Below, piece after piece: positions 23,001 to 33,235 of a DNA stretch of 64,000 nucleotides. Each line of letters opens with the position of its first letter. Positions within the stretch are counted from its first letter, which is position 1. A program made the translations under genes and the position numbers. Source of the DNA: Babesia bovis T2Bo (taxonomy: Eukaryota > Apicomplexa > Aconoidasida > Piroplasmida > Babesiidae); NCBI RefSeq assembly GCF_000165395.2, contig NC_010575.1, positions 2,341,001-2,405,000 of the forward strand, read 5' to 3'. Below the pieces are notes generated by a model, which saw only the letters and a list, made by a program, of their open reading frames with translations, searched no databases and was not told the DNA's origin.

Positions 23001-24855
23001 AATTAAGAGTATCAACGCATAATGAAACTATCCTGTTCTGTATAGTATTCAGTTGCAACGGCTTAAGCGATAACAACTCGTTCATCCCTAATGATAACAA
23101 GTTGCCAAATTTATCTAAATCGGCGTTCAACAAACTACGTTGAATATCCTTTATCGGTATCGTAAGATGTCCCTCTTTGTCTCGAGACCAGGCGTAATAC
23201 GCTGAATCTATTTTCATGCGATCCTTCGGGCCTTGGATGTCTAATTTGGTTGATGAATTAACCGCCTTGGTTTCATTAGTGTTAGATGTATTCGATACAG
23301 CGACAGCATCCGTAGAATCAATATCTTCCGATATGTTAGCAGCGTTGGGGTTGACAACTAATCCTGCAGTAACATCGATATTCGACCTTTTTATCTGCTC
23401 ATCAATAATGGATAGCGATTCTATTGACCTAAGTCTGAATGATATATCAAATAATTCTAAGGCTGTTTTTCTATCCTTGACAGCGAACAAGAGGTCACCT
23501 AAACATATGCGATTCTTAAAATAAGAGACTTGATGCACCTCAGGAAACACGTCTGTGGTGTCATTAATATCAAAGTCTGCATTACGCAGAGGTTTTACTG
23601 CATTTAAGTTAGGTAATATACTAGACAGGTCAGGGTCTATTCCAATAACGTCTTGCTGGATACAGCTAAAACCGACATTGTCGTGACTAGCAGCATCCGA
23701 CTCTATAAACTTCATAGCTTCAATAGCTGACGATGCAAAATCTTCACCCATGAACCTTGGACCGTACATATCACAATACAACTTCAACATTGACCTAAAT
23801 ATACAATTGCCAAGAGCTCCACCATAACCTATAAAGTCTTTGGGATATGCAATACATGGGAATGCGACATCATCCTTATTAGTTAAACGGAACATCTCTT
23901 GAGTACCATTGTCGATAACCGTATTGTCAGCGTTGAAAATATCATACCAGCTGAAACGCATATCAACAAACTCAGGAAGCTCAGAGCCGAAAGCATTCGT
24001 ATTGAGATAGTCCCACACCTTAGCAACATACTCCTCAGGTGACTTAACGTTATTTAAAGCAGGATATTTTTTGATAAAAGGGTCAAATTGCTTAGGATTC
24101 ACTAACTCTTCCCAGTGCCTTAATAAGTCAAGAACCATACGACGTATCCTTCCTTCAATGCTGCGTCGAGCAGTTTCGATTTCAGATGTCTTGCCGTCTT
24201 CATGACGTTCCAATCGTGACATAGCACGCTTTGCACTATTCAATATACGGCCGCCAATATAATAAACAAGGCACCTAATGGATCTTATAGCACTGGCAGC
24301 ATTACGATCCGATTCGTTGGTAATACCTGCAAAACTTCTTGATTTGTGATATTGAAAAATATTTTCACAAGCAATATTTATAGAATCTTTAGCGTTTTGC
24401 AATACAACGTCAATGACATCATCACCTTGGAAAAACGCCAACTGCATTTCATCGTATGGGATGGTTGTTATATCCTTGTAGGACACACCTGAAGAAGATT
24501 CGCCGGAGCAATCCACTTCTTTAAAATATTTTACCGCTTCACCCAATGCAGGGTCGTGAGCTGATGGCGGCGAAACACCATCATGTAGAGGAGAGAACCT
24601 TTTGTAAGCAATTCCATCTTCTACATATTGATCAGTGCTACCCGGTAGATAATCATTAGCTGATGACTTCGCCAAAAGTGGTAGCTTAATTTGATTATTT
24701 GATCCATCTATTTGATGGGTTCCATGCTTATTATGTTTCCATTTGGGCGTATTTATCACTTCAATCTTACTTCGGGAGTTTGGTGTAAATCCATACACAT
24801 ATTGATGGAAGACTACCAAAGTAGTACACCATAGGAATAATAATTGTGAAATCAT
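20080..24855 (-). CDS. Giant protein with a signal peptide and three degenerate SprT-like blocks
   Basis: A single exon of 1591 residues. Residues 1-22 form a signal peptide (MISQLLFLWCTTLVVFHQYVYG), and the next 30 are basic with few acidic residues, like an apicoplast transit peptide. Three segments share an SprT-like layout. Block 1 (about 282-370) begins AFGSELPEFVDMRFSWYD. Block 2 (about 735-870) begins LFGGRLPIDLKVIFNPEAG and continues VPVIMLNPLVIKSK and LILEECFHLFIR. Block 3 (about 1151-1243) begins LFNDSLPSNVRIEF and continues PPTIKINNMLWNAK and LLFLQMMVQMV. SprT proteases have HExxH where block 2 has EECFH, so none can be a normal metalloprotease. Function unknown; a plastid scaffold is possible. 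Domain calls are by eye. Confidence 0.55.
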   Translation of the reverse strand: MISQLLFLWCTTLVVFHQYVYGFTPNSRSKIEVINTPKWKHNKHGTHQIDGSNNQIKLPLLAKSSANDYLPGSTDQYVEDGIAYKRFSPLHDGVSPPSAHDPALGEAVKYFKEVDCSGESSSGVSYKDITTIPYDEMQLAFFQGDDVIDVVLQNAKDSINIACENIFQYHKSRSFAGITNESDRNAASAIRSIRCLVYYIGGRILNSAKRAMSRLERHEDGKTSEIETARRSIEGRIRRMVLDLLRHWEELVNPKQFDPFIKKYPALNNVKSPEEYVAKVWDYLNTNAFGSELPEFVDMRFSWYDIFNADNTVIDNGTQEMFRLTNKDDVAFPCIAYPKDFIGYGGALGNCIFRSMLKLYCDMYGPRFMGEDFASSAIEAMKFIESDAASHDNVGFSCIQQDVIGIDPDLSSILPNLNAVKPLRNADFDINDTTDVFPEVHQVSYFKNRICLGDLLFAVKDRKTALELFDISFRLRSIESLSIIDEQIKRSNIDVTAGLVVNPNAANISEDIDSTDAVAVSNTSNTNETKAVNSSTKLDIQGPKDRMKIDSAYYAWSRDKEGHLTIPIKDIQRSLLNADLDKFGNLLSLGMNELLSLKPLQLNTIQNRIVSLCVDTLNCIRGFDAYAVNFSLTPDDLIKQKTTGLVAKSNTTIIQCILFLYKLIGRCLSHNGFHPLDNTFLRKRPLELLIREINPVGLKEEASMDPTSFGAASVKEESKMQPVPFPVEYLNENVAPDDSAAIQFLVNYYNFNLFGGRLPIDLKVIFNPEAGDDYLSSHVDCPNTMSVPVIMLNPLVIKSKPLVARLILEECFHLFIRTCCSYKTDFGGKGQALLTDVIESDIPRRTRQHIANCIETSGDWPFFFDDLHDMALWEQTGLKGKKFNIPLRTTSLNTIYRSLLEHEKNIINTMEQLILRTKIADLWEHQILPIRHFINAVQSGDYDLVYTIINNPSSVGALSHLRINDINIIENKFKDALTISQRLDDERGQVLSSDRKQMNALVNVEFFKVVECAFDELREQATKHGLISASDLTEGITEATNNLARCQPEEAAQQQCNLDYTIIGVNNCGLPAELRRNNKDDEIVNQYMDSGNIGDDKKEVEATPAAEAPPSETQKDVSKEPVDSDTVVHACSVDIHKDKYTLNREERSLFTEAVYRVYNRSLFNDSLPSNVRIEFVDEVNDLSVLVECMHTTSPPTIKINNMLWNAKLLFLQMMVQMVNLSFSTTTHNVEMDCLKIFGLPYKSSFQRFHAKQQQLIKSRLLPLSREARLKAKSSGKGDANDKFINSLKKASDVRPAGGSGNSLLDMEIDEFVDEILEGRSKIHLPSKDAKLCNPFEEYQALKSFAKHFVNWKITKNDYQEASKVDPTGTSAIGERILQMAHNALFRTVWCKHKFDQIEKGLKKMGMDMPLSVPLTLNWQVMLNEDQQYLMMKYLSLNAKESDTVFTMLVNSGACSREDACSLLVKLTDPHLKLEPYPSESEDHSLESTTESVPVNRHDASERAMEGQINDASFAQQLETLTKSLEPDIAETVHLLVDKLVHRNYSDAMGILSCNPKRHYLKETVIKYLDVIRENGVIKERHYIEILEFLRN

Positions 24856-25177
24856 GTAACAGATTGAACTAGATATTTATAATTTTATCCTATATGCGTT
24901 TAAAGGTTATATTAATAACAACATCAACTGCAACCCGTGATTAGACAGGGTAAATTATAATAACATATTTAATATATATGGAAATCTAATAAAAAAGGGG
25001 TATGTGTTGATTATTTATGTTTCTATGCTTTTACTTCTTGAATATGTGTACTGCAGTGTGTGTCTATTATCAGCAAAGACAGTGCATAGTAGACATTAAA
25101 CAATCGTCTATTACATTGTTCATGTATTAGTCATACGATATAGCAATGCTGTTTTACACATTAGAGTATCACATTAG
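24856..25177. other. AT-rich spacer
   Basis: A 322-nt gap between two minus-strand genes. It should hold the promoter of the 1591-residue protein and the 3' UTR of the GTPase gene. No exon seen. Confidence 0.4.
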
Positions 25178-26484
25178 TTACATTATAAGCCATGAATCGG
25201 CCAATAAGCTGGTCCCAATGGGCCTGGAGGCTCGCTGAAGCATACTGTAAATACAAAGTGGAGCGTACCTAAGTTCAAAATCCGATAAATCCCCGCGTCT
25301 CATTATATCACTAAGGTCGTCCATACAAATGCGACCAAATCGTCCTAGCCGGAACTGGTTAATAAAAATGCGATAACAATTTGATGGTTCAATGGTACCA
25401 TATTTTCGTTCAGCAATTTGAGATATGTGCTCCATTATCTATAGTTATTCAGCCATTGAGTATATTCTATGATATTCATACGTACCTCTGTTACGTCGTC
25501 CGTCGGACCTTGCATTCCCAATATATCCACATATTTGAACATACGGTTGCGATTTAAACGATAGAGTATGTAATCAGCGATGTAATCCACACCAGCTCTA
25601 TGATCATTGACGCAGCCAATAGCAGCTAAAACAAGATTTATTTCAGGGCAATTCATCTTTGGCAGCATGACACCGGGTGTGTCAAAGCAGTATAATTTAG
25701 GTTTCTCAGATACAAAGAATGCATTCATGTGCCGTGTACTTCCTGCTTCAGCCGCAGTTGTCGCCTTCGCTTTCGTTAAATTAGTAGATTCCATCATCCC
25801 ATATCGTGAATGAAATCTTTGCTGTGAATAATTTGGGTGATTGTCAGATTCGTTATGTCAAATTGAACCACAAAGAACATTATATGAACACAATATTTAT
25901 TGTTATATTCGACCTATGTTACGAACAGGATTAAAAACTTGTAACTTACAGAAAAAGAATATCGTTTTAAAGCGTTGATTATAGAAGATTTCCCAACATT
26001 TGGTAAACCAACAACCATCATCCATACTCCCAATGTCTTATATTTCGGAGTAACTTTAGAAGTAACAAAGTCAATGATTTGTGTTATACGTCGTAATCCC
26101 AACGCACTGTAGGCTACTGCGTGACGCCCAGTCTTCTCCAATAATTCACAGGATCTCTGAAACACATATAAATATAATGGTCAAACATACCTTTATGTCC
26201 TTTGGCAGAACCAAATCACTTTTGTTAAGAACTACCAATCGGGGGATGTGATCTGGATATTCTTCCACAAGTGAGCAATTTGACGATGTTAGTGGAGCTC
26301 TTGCATCACGAACCTCCAGTATACAATCGACAGCTTGTTTCTTCTTTCCAATATTCAACTTTGCCTTGGCCATATGAGCAGGGTACCATGTAATGCTCCG
26401 GTCAAACGTAAATTCGCTCCTTGGAGTGAATGAATATCTGCATATATTGCGGTAAAAAGCGTTGATAACATAAAGGTGGGACAT
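25178..26484 (-). CDS. MTG1: Circularly permuted GTPase, Mtg1/YlqF family (mitochondrial ribosome assembly)
   Basis: Four exons (26484-26191, 26156-25950, 25821-25486, 25438-25178) with introns of 34, 128 and 47 nt give about 365 residues. G motifs occur in the permuted order: G4 NKSD (VVLNKSDLVLP) first, then G1 GLPNVGKSS, then G3 in FDTPGVMLPK, with the G2-like region AEAGSTR between. The family start FDRSITWYPAHMAKAK and VDCILEVRDARAPLTS are present. The first 20 residues (MSHLYVINAFYRNICR) look like a mitochondrial presequence. Mtg1 assists late assembly of the large mitoribosomal subunit. A different first exon from 26610-26789 is possible (see that entry). A 24-nt GT...AG stretch near the C-terminus preserves frame either way, so that end is uncertain. 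Confidence 0.85.
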
Positions 26485-26609
26485 AAATATACTATAATGA
26501 ACTCATGATCAATGATGAGCCACAATATACACAGAAATTAAAACACTGAACAAGTAACTGTTACTACAAGTACAATTTATGATCAACATCAGCACTTTTT
26601 CTGTGATCC

Positions 26610-26789
26610 TTACCCATTGTTTGTCGCGAAAGCATTCGTTACATCAGCATTACACGCTCCATTATAAATCACATTCTTGTCAATATCCAAGGACACTGAT
26701 TTGCGATAAATGAAATCATCCAACGATGGTCCTGTTGGTCTTCCTACCCGTTGCATATATTTCTTTGGCTCTACAGTTTGCGTCGACAT
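26610..26789 (-). CDS. Small 59-codon open frame, separate gene or alternative 5' exon of the GTPase
   Basis: ATG at 26789 (MSTQTVEPKKYMQRVGRPTG) to a TAA at 26610. It has no recognised domain. Its last codons contain a 5' splice-site-like GTAAGG. Using it with a TATGCAG at about 26440 would fuse this frame to the GTPase after its putative presequence, in phase. That would give a GTPase without a mitochondrial leader. I prefer a separate small gene or a 5' leader; cDNA would settle this. Confidence 0.3.
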   Translation of the reverse strand: MSTQTVEPKKYMQRVGRPTGPSLDDFIYRKSVSLDIDKNVIYNGACNADVTNAFATNNG

Positions 26790-27089
26790 CTTAATTCTAA
26801 TCCAAGCTAACGATACTTCATTGTGATTTTACACATTTATTGTTATTACATTTCGACAGCCATGAGATATCCCGTAATGCTCAATATAAATCGAGGAAGT
26901 CTAAATTAACTATTAATAACATATTTTGTTAAAGATGTGTGAATGAATATACTACGTATACGTTTAAGATATATAAAGTTAAATAGAGATCTACACATCA
27001 ACATAGACCTATCGTTTTGCTATTCCGAACCTTTTAAAATCATTTACATCAATCATTAGAAATATATTATAATGGGTTCCTAGGCAACT
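26790..27089. promoter_or_regulatory. Divergent promoter region
   Basis: A 300-nt AT-rich stretch between the divergent small minus-strand frame and the 431-residue plus-strand gene. Nothing else seen. Confidence 0.35.
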
Positions 27090-28385
27090 ATGCCTTCTAT
27101 CTCTACTGTAGAATCGCTGATTCCAAAGCTTAGGATTTTGTATAGGAATCCATCTCTAAACGAATTGAATTACAATCATCAATCTGCAAATAATTGTATT
27201 AAGGAATTTAAGAAGGTCCTAGTAACTTCTATAAAAAATAACTCAATATCAGACGATGCTATTGTATCGGCAGCCGACTGTCTATATGATGTGAAGGCAA
27301 TAGATGTTGCCATAGGTTCGAAGATATGCAACGTTGTGGAATCTAGGCCTAGTATATATACAAAAGCATTAAAAGGCGGAATCTTGTGGTCATTTTATCT
27401 CGCAGCTACTAACAATTGCCGTAGGAAAAAGGTGATCAAATCTTCTTGTTCTTCAACGTTGGATGCCTTCCTCGATTATTTGACAGATGTACGTAATGAA
27501 GGGAATCATGTGGACAAAATAGAATATCACCTTCGTGATCTGAAAATCATAAGTAAATGTTATATTCTGCCAGTAGCTACACTTGCTAGATTGGAACAGT
27601 CCTTATTAGACGCACGTGATGTATTATCCGATTGCATGAAGCATTCTAATTTGGTTTGTAAATATATTCTTGCTTTAATTTCATTAAACGTGCGAAACGC
27701 AAAAGTAATAGAAGACGCCGTTAGGTGGTTTATTGAGGCCGCATCGCACAACAATGTACTGGAAACAGCGGAAATAACTAAGGTCCTATTGACATTAAGT
27801 GAATGCCATGTTGATGCCAAAGACGGTAGTTGCAGGGCCATATACTATCTAGTGAATGAATTATTAAGGCCCCCTGAGTTGCTATTAAAAAGTCCATCAG
27901 CTTTATGTAAACTCTATGTGGCTTCCTGTAGGGTATCGGGTAGGAACAAAAATCTAGATAAATCTCGAGTATCAGATGATGGAGTTGAATATATAGCACA
28001 AGTATCAAATCAGTTGCTTGTATATTGTTGTCGTATCCTTGATCGTTTCAGTGCACAGAATCTACTGGTGTTATATAATTCACTGTCACACCACGTTTTA
28101 CGTGACAGGGAGAAATCTTCCTTTTCAGTTGAAATTCCGTCTTATATCAAACTTATTGATTCCGAAATTAACTCAGCACTTATGCTAGACGCATCAATAG
28201 ATCGTGGCAAAGTGGGATCTACAGTTTCGTTGTATGATCGTTATGATCTTCTAACAATATATCGGGCGGCGATGAGATTAAGCAGTTTTGGCGAACTAAA
28301 TGACTCATCTGTTGCAAAAATGACAGCTAGGCTGTTAAATGAACGTTTTTCTGTTGATATAAACAAACCCGACAATAATACATAA
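27090..28385 (+). CDS. Conserved-looking all-helical protein, unknown function
   Basis: A single exon of 431 residues from the ATG at 27090. It is predicted almost entirely helical, with repeating Leu/Ile/Val heptads such as KVLLTLSECHVDAKD and QLLVYCCRILDRFSAQNLLV. This style resembles the helical repeat regions of apicomplexan RAP/heptatricopeptide organelle RNA-binding proteins, but I see no RAP domain. No signal peptide is obvious. Long unbroken frame and codon use like its neighbours support it as real. I do not recognise the family. Confidence 0.65.
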   Translation: MPSISTVESLIPKLRILYRNPSLNELNYNHQSANNCIKEFKKVLVTSIKNNSISDDAIVSAADCLYDVKAIDVAIGSKICNVVESRPSIYTKALKGGILWSFYLAATNNCRRKKVIKSSCSSTLDAFLDYLTDVRNEGNHVDKIEYHLRDLKIISKCYILPVATLARLEQSLLDARDVLSDCMKHSNLVCKYILALISLNVRNAKVIEDAVRWFIEAASHNNVLETAEITKVLLTLSECHVDAKDGSCRAIYYLVNELLRPPELLLKSPSALCKLYVASCRVSGRNKNLDKSRVSDDGVEYIAQVSNQLLVYCCRILDRFSAQNLLVLYNSLSHHVLRDREKSSFSVEIPSYIKLIDSEINSALMLDASIDRGKVGSTVSLYDRYDLLTIYRAAMRLSSFGELNDSSVAKMTARLLNERFSVDINKPDNNT

Positions 28386-28872
28386 TATATATAAACCATA
28401 GTTAAGTATACAATATCCCATATAATCAATAGAGTTTCAAACTTACTGTTTAATGGTGATGTGGGCTTATAATAGTGCACGAGAATATCACTTTGTAATG
28501 CCAATTGGATTGGTAATATTAATTTTGATTATATCATAGCATGAGACCACTGATGTAGTTTAGTCTATACTTCCTTCATATGTAGGGAACAAGAAGAAAT
28601 ATATGCATACACGAATCTATTGACATGGGCACATGATTACAACGCTGTCAACTTATCTAGATGATATGTTGGTTTTAACACCGTCTGTTATCAATATAAT
28701 AATTTTTATTGTTAGTAATTTGGATGGGGTATGACGAGACCTGGCAGAAACGGTTTCTAAACGGTTACAGAGTAAATAAAGATTGCTGCATTAGATTACA
28801 GTTGTTTGTGATGTAGCATCGTTAGCACTACTGTATTTCGTGAAATATATAGGGGAAATGCTAGATTGCCAT
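28386..28872. other. Convergent intergenic spacer
   Basis: A 487-nt AT-rich gap between the stops of the 431-residue gene and the HECT-ligase gene. No further exon found. Confidence 0.4.
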
Positions 28873-31800
28873 TCACCCTAGACCAAAGCCTTTTGACATG
28901 GTCATAGCATCCATGAGTTTCGATCTAAGAAGAGACTTTGTGTCATATTCGGGCAGTTTTAACAAGTTGGTGCATGTTGCCGCCGTAGGAAGGTTATCCT
29001 GAATCAAGTCACGCGTGATGCAGAATGGCGGGTTAAGCTGCTTGAATCCCATCAAGGGAGGACGCCTGCAGGAAGTAACAAACCACAGGAAAGTGCGCCT
29101 TTCCTCTTCATCAAAATCATTCTGTATAATGTATAAATGTTTATAATACTAAACATACCATAAGTTCCCAGAACCAAACTATCACGTTAGAATATGAGGT
29201 GTAGCCACCAGAATATGTTGTGTTTTTACGCATATCATTTATATCAACTGCATTGTCTGCACCTGATATAACATGGACAAGCTCATGGGGAGTGAACATC
29301 TGAATCCAATCAAGAGGTATTAATTGACAGAATCCTGAGAGAAATGCCGTAGTTTGTTCCTTAATTAGCGTATTGCATTTAAAGTGGGCAAATTCAAAAA
29401 GGAATCTATCAACATTTTCAATAGTTACCTGAATATCTGACCCTCCTGGTATGATATCCAGCTGTTCTGAACCTCCACAGGATGATACTGTAGTTGTAAA
29501 AGTTAGGCCGAGACTCTCAATATCTTCGGCGGACATTTCTCGCAATGATAGCAAGTGACGATATAAATCCGGGTCGTAAAATTTAATTTCGTATAATCTG
29601 TTGCGTATGTTCATCATGATATTTGCTAGCATCCTAGATGGTACTTGTTCGATGAGTATATGCTCATATACTGCCTTGCCTATTACCTTCCCGACAAATT
29701 TAAATATGGAGAGGTGGTCACCGTGAAACATAGCTGAATTAGGTGACGGTAAAAACGATTGGTCATATGATGTTTCTCCAAATAAACCATATTCCGGGTC
29801 CAAAATAATACTGCATAGATGAGATAGAAATTCCTTGAAGAGACCGCCGCCATCAACTCCCTCTTCTCTCACTCCAGTTTCATCCATGAATATTACCCGA
29901 AACTGCTGCTTCAGTTGAGTCGCATTTAAGCAACCTAGCGTATGCATTCCATCTTCTACAATGTGTGATCGTCTGATGAGATATGGATTAGTTGTAAAAT
30001 CTGGTGCATTATCCCTGTATAACGCCTTATCGTTGTCTACATAGGCCATAAATATCTTCAATCTAATGTCGAACGATATGCTTTGCGGTACGTATCTTAA
30101 AATCTTAAGAAGAGGTGCATCAAGCTTGTTATTTTTCACTAGATTCAACAAGGAACCCTCAAGATCGTGGATTACTAATGGGTGAGGACCTTCGTTATTC
30201 TGACTAAGATACCTCATGCTAAAACGTTTTGCTATGTTTCCCCACCAATCCGAATCAGATATCTGGGATAATATCGGGACGTGAAATAATTCATTAACCT
30301 CCAAGTCAACTCCACATGAACAAAACATGTTGCAGGGGAAACGATCATTCAGTTCGTACTCAATTTTGTGGGTTACCTTTAAACATTGGTTGTGATAAAG
30401 GTAGATAGAGTTCAGTACATTGGATATTAAATACGCTTCATCACGATTAAACAACACTTCAGATATCTTATCAAATGTGTACGTATCTTCTTCTTCAAAA
30501 ATTAGAATACATTCAATCAACCTGGCAAATATTATCCACAAATCTGAAATGACGCTGCTTATAGAAAATCCAGAACGTAAATTTACGATGAACTCACGAT
30601 ATGAAGCTACACAATACTCAAATAAACGCTGCTTAAAACACTTTAATAATCCTTTGTTATACAATTCCATGACACTATTCTCCTGTAACAAATAGGGTTC
30701 ATCATGTTTGTCGCTGTCATCCATGCAATCGGTAACATATAAGGCATGGCATAAAAGCAGCTTCTCAATATTTGCAGTGAAATACAGCCGATTCCTTACA
30801 GGAAACATCAACAATAATATAATAGTTGCAATGGACGTATTGTGATTAAATATTTGGAATATATGACTCAAGGCTTGCTTGTCATCACTGTTGAGCCTAT
30901 CGGGAATAAGTCGTTCATTGTTGACGAATTGCGAGGATAGCAGTGCCAAAGATAAAACAGAAGAAATCCATTCTTTATCGCGATCATCAAGATTTATTTT
31001 CTCCGCAAGTCTAATTACAAGCATCATATTACGGAATACTACTTCAAATGCGTATTCGCCATGTGCTTGCTGTCTCCTGTCATCATGACGTAACCCACCA
31101 GACACCATGTATTGAGATCGCGAATAAATGTCACTATCTCCCGATGAATCATTCATTGTCTTTGTTGTATCGCAGCATATAATATATCGAATCATTGCCA
31201 GAAACTCCGTAGAGGCTAGTATGGCATCAAGTTGAGCTTGCAAATTTGTGTCAATTTTTTTCCATGTAGTAGTGTTCAACGTTACTCGCGCAGGCAAATG
31301 CAACTTTAAATAATTCCGCATATGTTCTAAAATACGAACGTGCTTACTATGTGGTACACTGCCATCCTTCATTTCCACACCTCCGATGAAACAGCAGTCA
31401 TCAACAACATGAGGTTTGCAATCGATACCACAAAACCCACGTATAAAATCATAATACATTGTAGACTGCATAACATTGCGTAACAAATGTGGTACATGGG
31501 AGACGATACTCATCGGAACAGACCACACGCTCTGTATTAATTTAAATGCCTGATCTTTTGTATAACATATGCGACGTAGAGTACGTGAAATGATTAATAA
31601 GGCACTTAAGCCTTCTACATGGTCTTCACAGGATAGCAATGCACGCCTCATCATACTTGGGTACCATTTTGTTGAAATGACCTGATCTTTATCAATTGTA
31701 CTCAGTAAGTTGGTAGGTAGCAATCTGAGCACCGCTGCCATGAAATATGTAATCTCCAATTCGTAAGGAGATAAAAATTCAGTATTTAAATAGAGCGGCC

Positions 31801-32665
31801 CACCGGATATACGAAGCTCATCATCAATGTTATTACTGATAGAAGGCATTTTCCCTTTATGAGCATCGTTAGTTAATAGATCACCCTCTCTAATGGATTG
31901 GTTATAAGAAGAGTGATGCAATATTCTAGTACACGGAACATCAGAAAGAGAATAAGCCGAATACGCTCGTTCCATGGTTGATGATGTTGGATCCATACAA
32001 TTGGCATTATCTTGTGAATTTTTTTCACGAGCCTTTTTATCCAACAAAATAATTAGCCGTAGAAACCCAGTACAAATTGTTATTAGATCCATCCTCAATG
32101 AAGGATTTATAAAAACATTGTCTGCATTTTGGTCATCTTGGGAAATGTAATACCAACTATTAAACATAGTTAGAGTTTCACGTAAATAGGTAGAATAATC
32201 ATTTTCCATATCATATTTTGTGATTGAGCATACCAATTGCATCAATCTACAAATAGGATGTCGAGTAACCTCATTGGGATATGTCCTATCAGCCGATATT
32301 GTAGGATCGAACTCGTTCTCTCCGAAATTAGGACATTGATGAATATCTTCATCATTCTGATTATGCTTCTCTAGCACATTATGTATTTTTCGGCGTCTAG
32401 TTACCGCATCCGTTGCATCAAAAGGCAAACTATTTCTTGCTTCGTTTAACAAATTAGGCAATTCTTCACCAATTTGTTGAAGGCTGGACTTTACCAGTTT
32501 AAGTCTCCTTAAAAATTTCAATATAATCTTCGCTGCGCGTTCTCTTTCATGTTGTAATGATAAGAATCCAAACTGCTGTCTTCGGAAGGTACGGGTCTTG
32601 CCTAATCCGGATGACCCAGAAAGGCTAACAACCCGTTTAGGCCCTATGGAGCCGTCAAACAACAT
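28873..32665 (-). CDS. HECT-type E3 ubiquitin ligase, UBE3C/Hul5 type
   Basis: Two exons (32665-29159, 29121-28873) with a 37-nt intron give about 1251 residues. The intron cuts the HECT C-lobe just after YSNVIVWFWELM; splicing restores NDFDEEERRTFLWFVT and then the catalytic LPTAATCTNLLKLPEYD, where the Cys accepts ubiquitin. The N-lobe shows VDGGGLFKEFLSHLC and FKFVGKVIGKAVYEHILIE. The N-terminus has RTFRRQQFGF, then an IQ-like helix (ERERAAKIILKFLRRLK), the arrangement of UBE3C/Hul5, which extends ubiquitin chains at the proteasome. The subfamily call rests on that N-terminus. The rest of the middle is helical. Confidence 0.9.
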
Positions 32666-33235
32666 CTTTAATGAAAATGTTTATAATGTCATCTTTTCAT
32701 TTTTTAAATCAGAGTGTGTATGGCGTATAGGGTGTAATGGCCACAAGGGTCAGGCACATACACATTAGTATAATTTGTATAGATAATTATACAACGGTCA
32801 TCTATACCATTAAATATACATAATCTTGCCATTTTCGGTCTTCTTGTGAACACTCGTAACCTGGATTGCGCCTATTGTTACTAGTACACATGCAAAATCC
32901 TCGAATTTGTTTCCTTATATTGGTTTATGTTCAAATATGATGATATTACGACAAGCACATATGTAGGACTTAACTATAGTTAAGTTTTACGTATTACCTT
33001 TTCTCTTTATTCACCTCCATTGTTAATCTTAATATTTAACGAGACATTTTTAGTACAAATAATTAATCTACAGTGAATGTGCTATCGTTTAATATCTACA
33101 GTACATGTGTTCTAATAGCATCTATATATTTATATAATTCATTATTAAAAAGATCTAGGTTAAGCTATCAAGGGTGTTCTTAACCATCAAACGTTTATTA
33201 GTTAAAATGGAATGACGATATTATTCCTGTGAAGG
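32666..33235. other. AT-rich spacer between tandem minus-strand genes
   Basis: 570 nt upstream of the HECT ligase and after the stop of the LRR protein gene. I found no coding exon or RNA gene. Confidence 0.4.
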
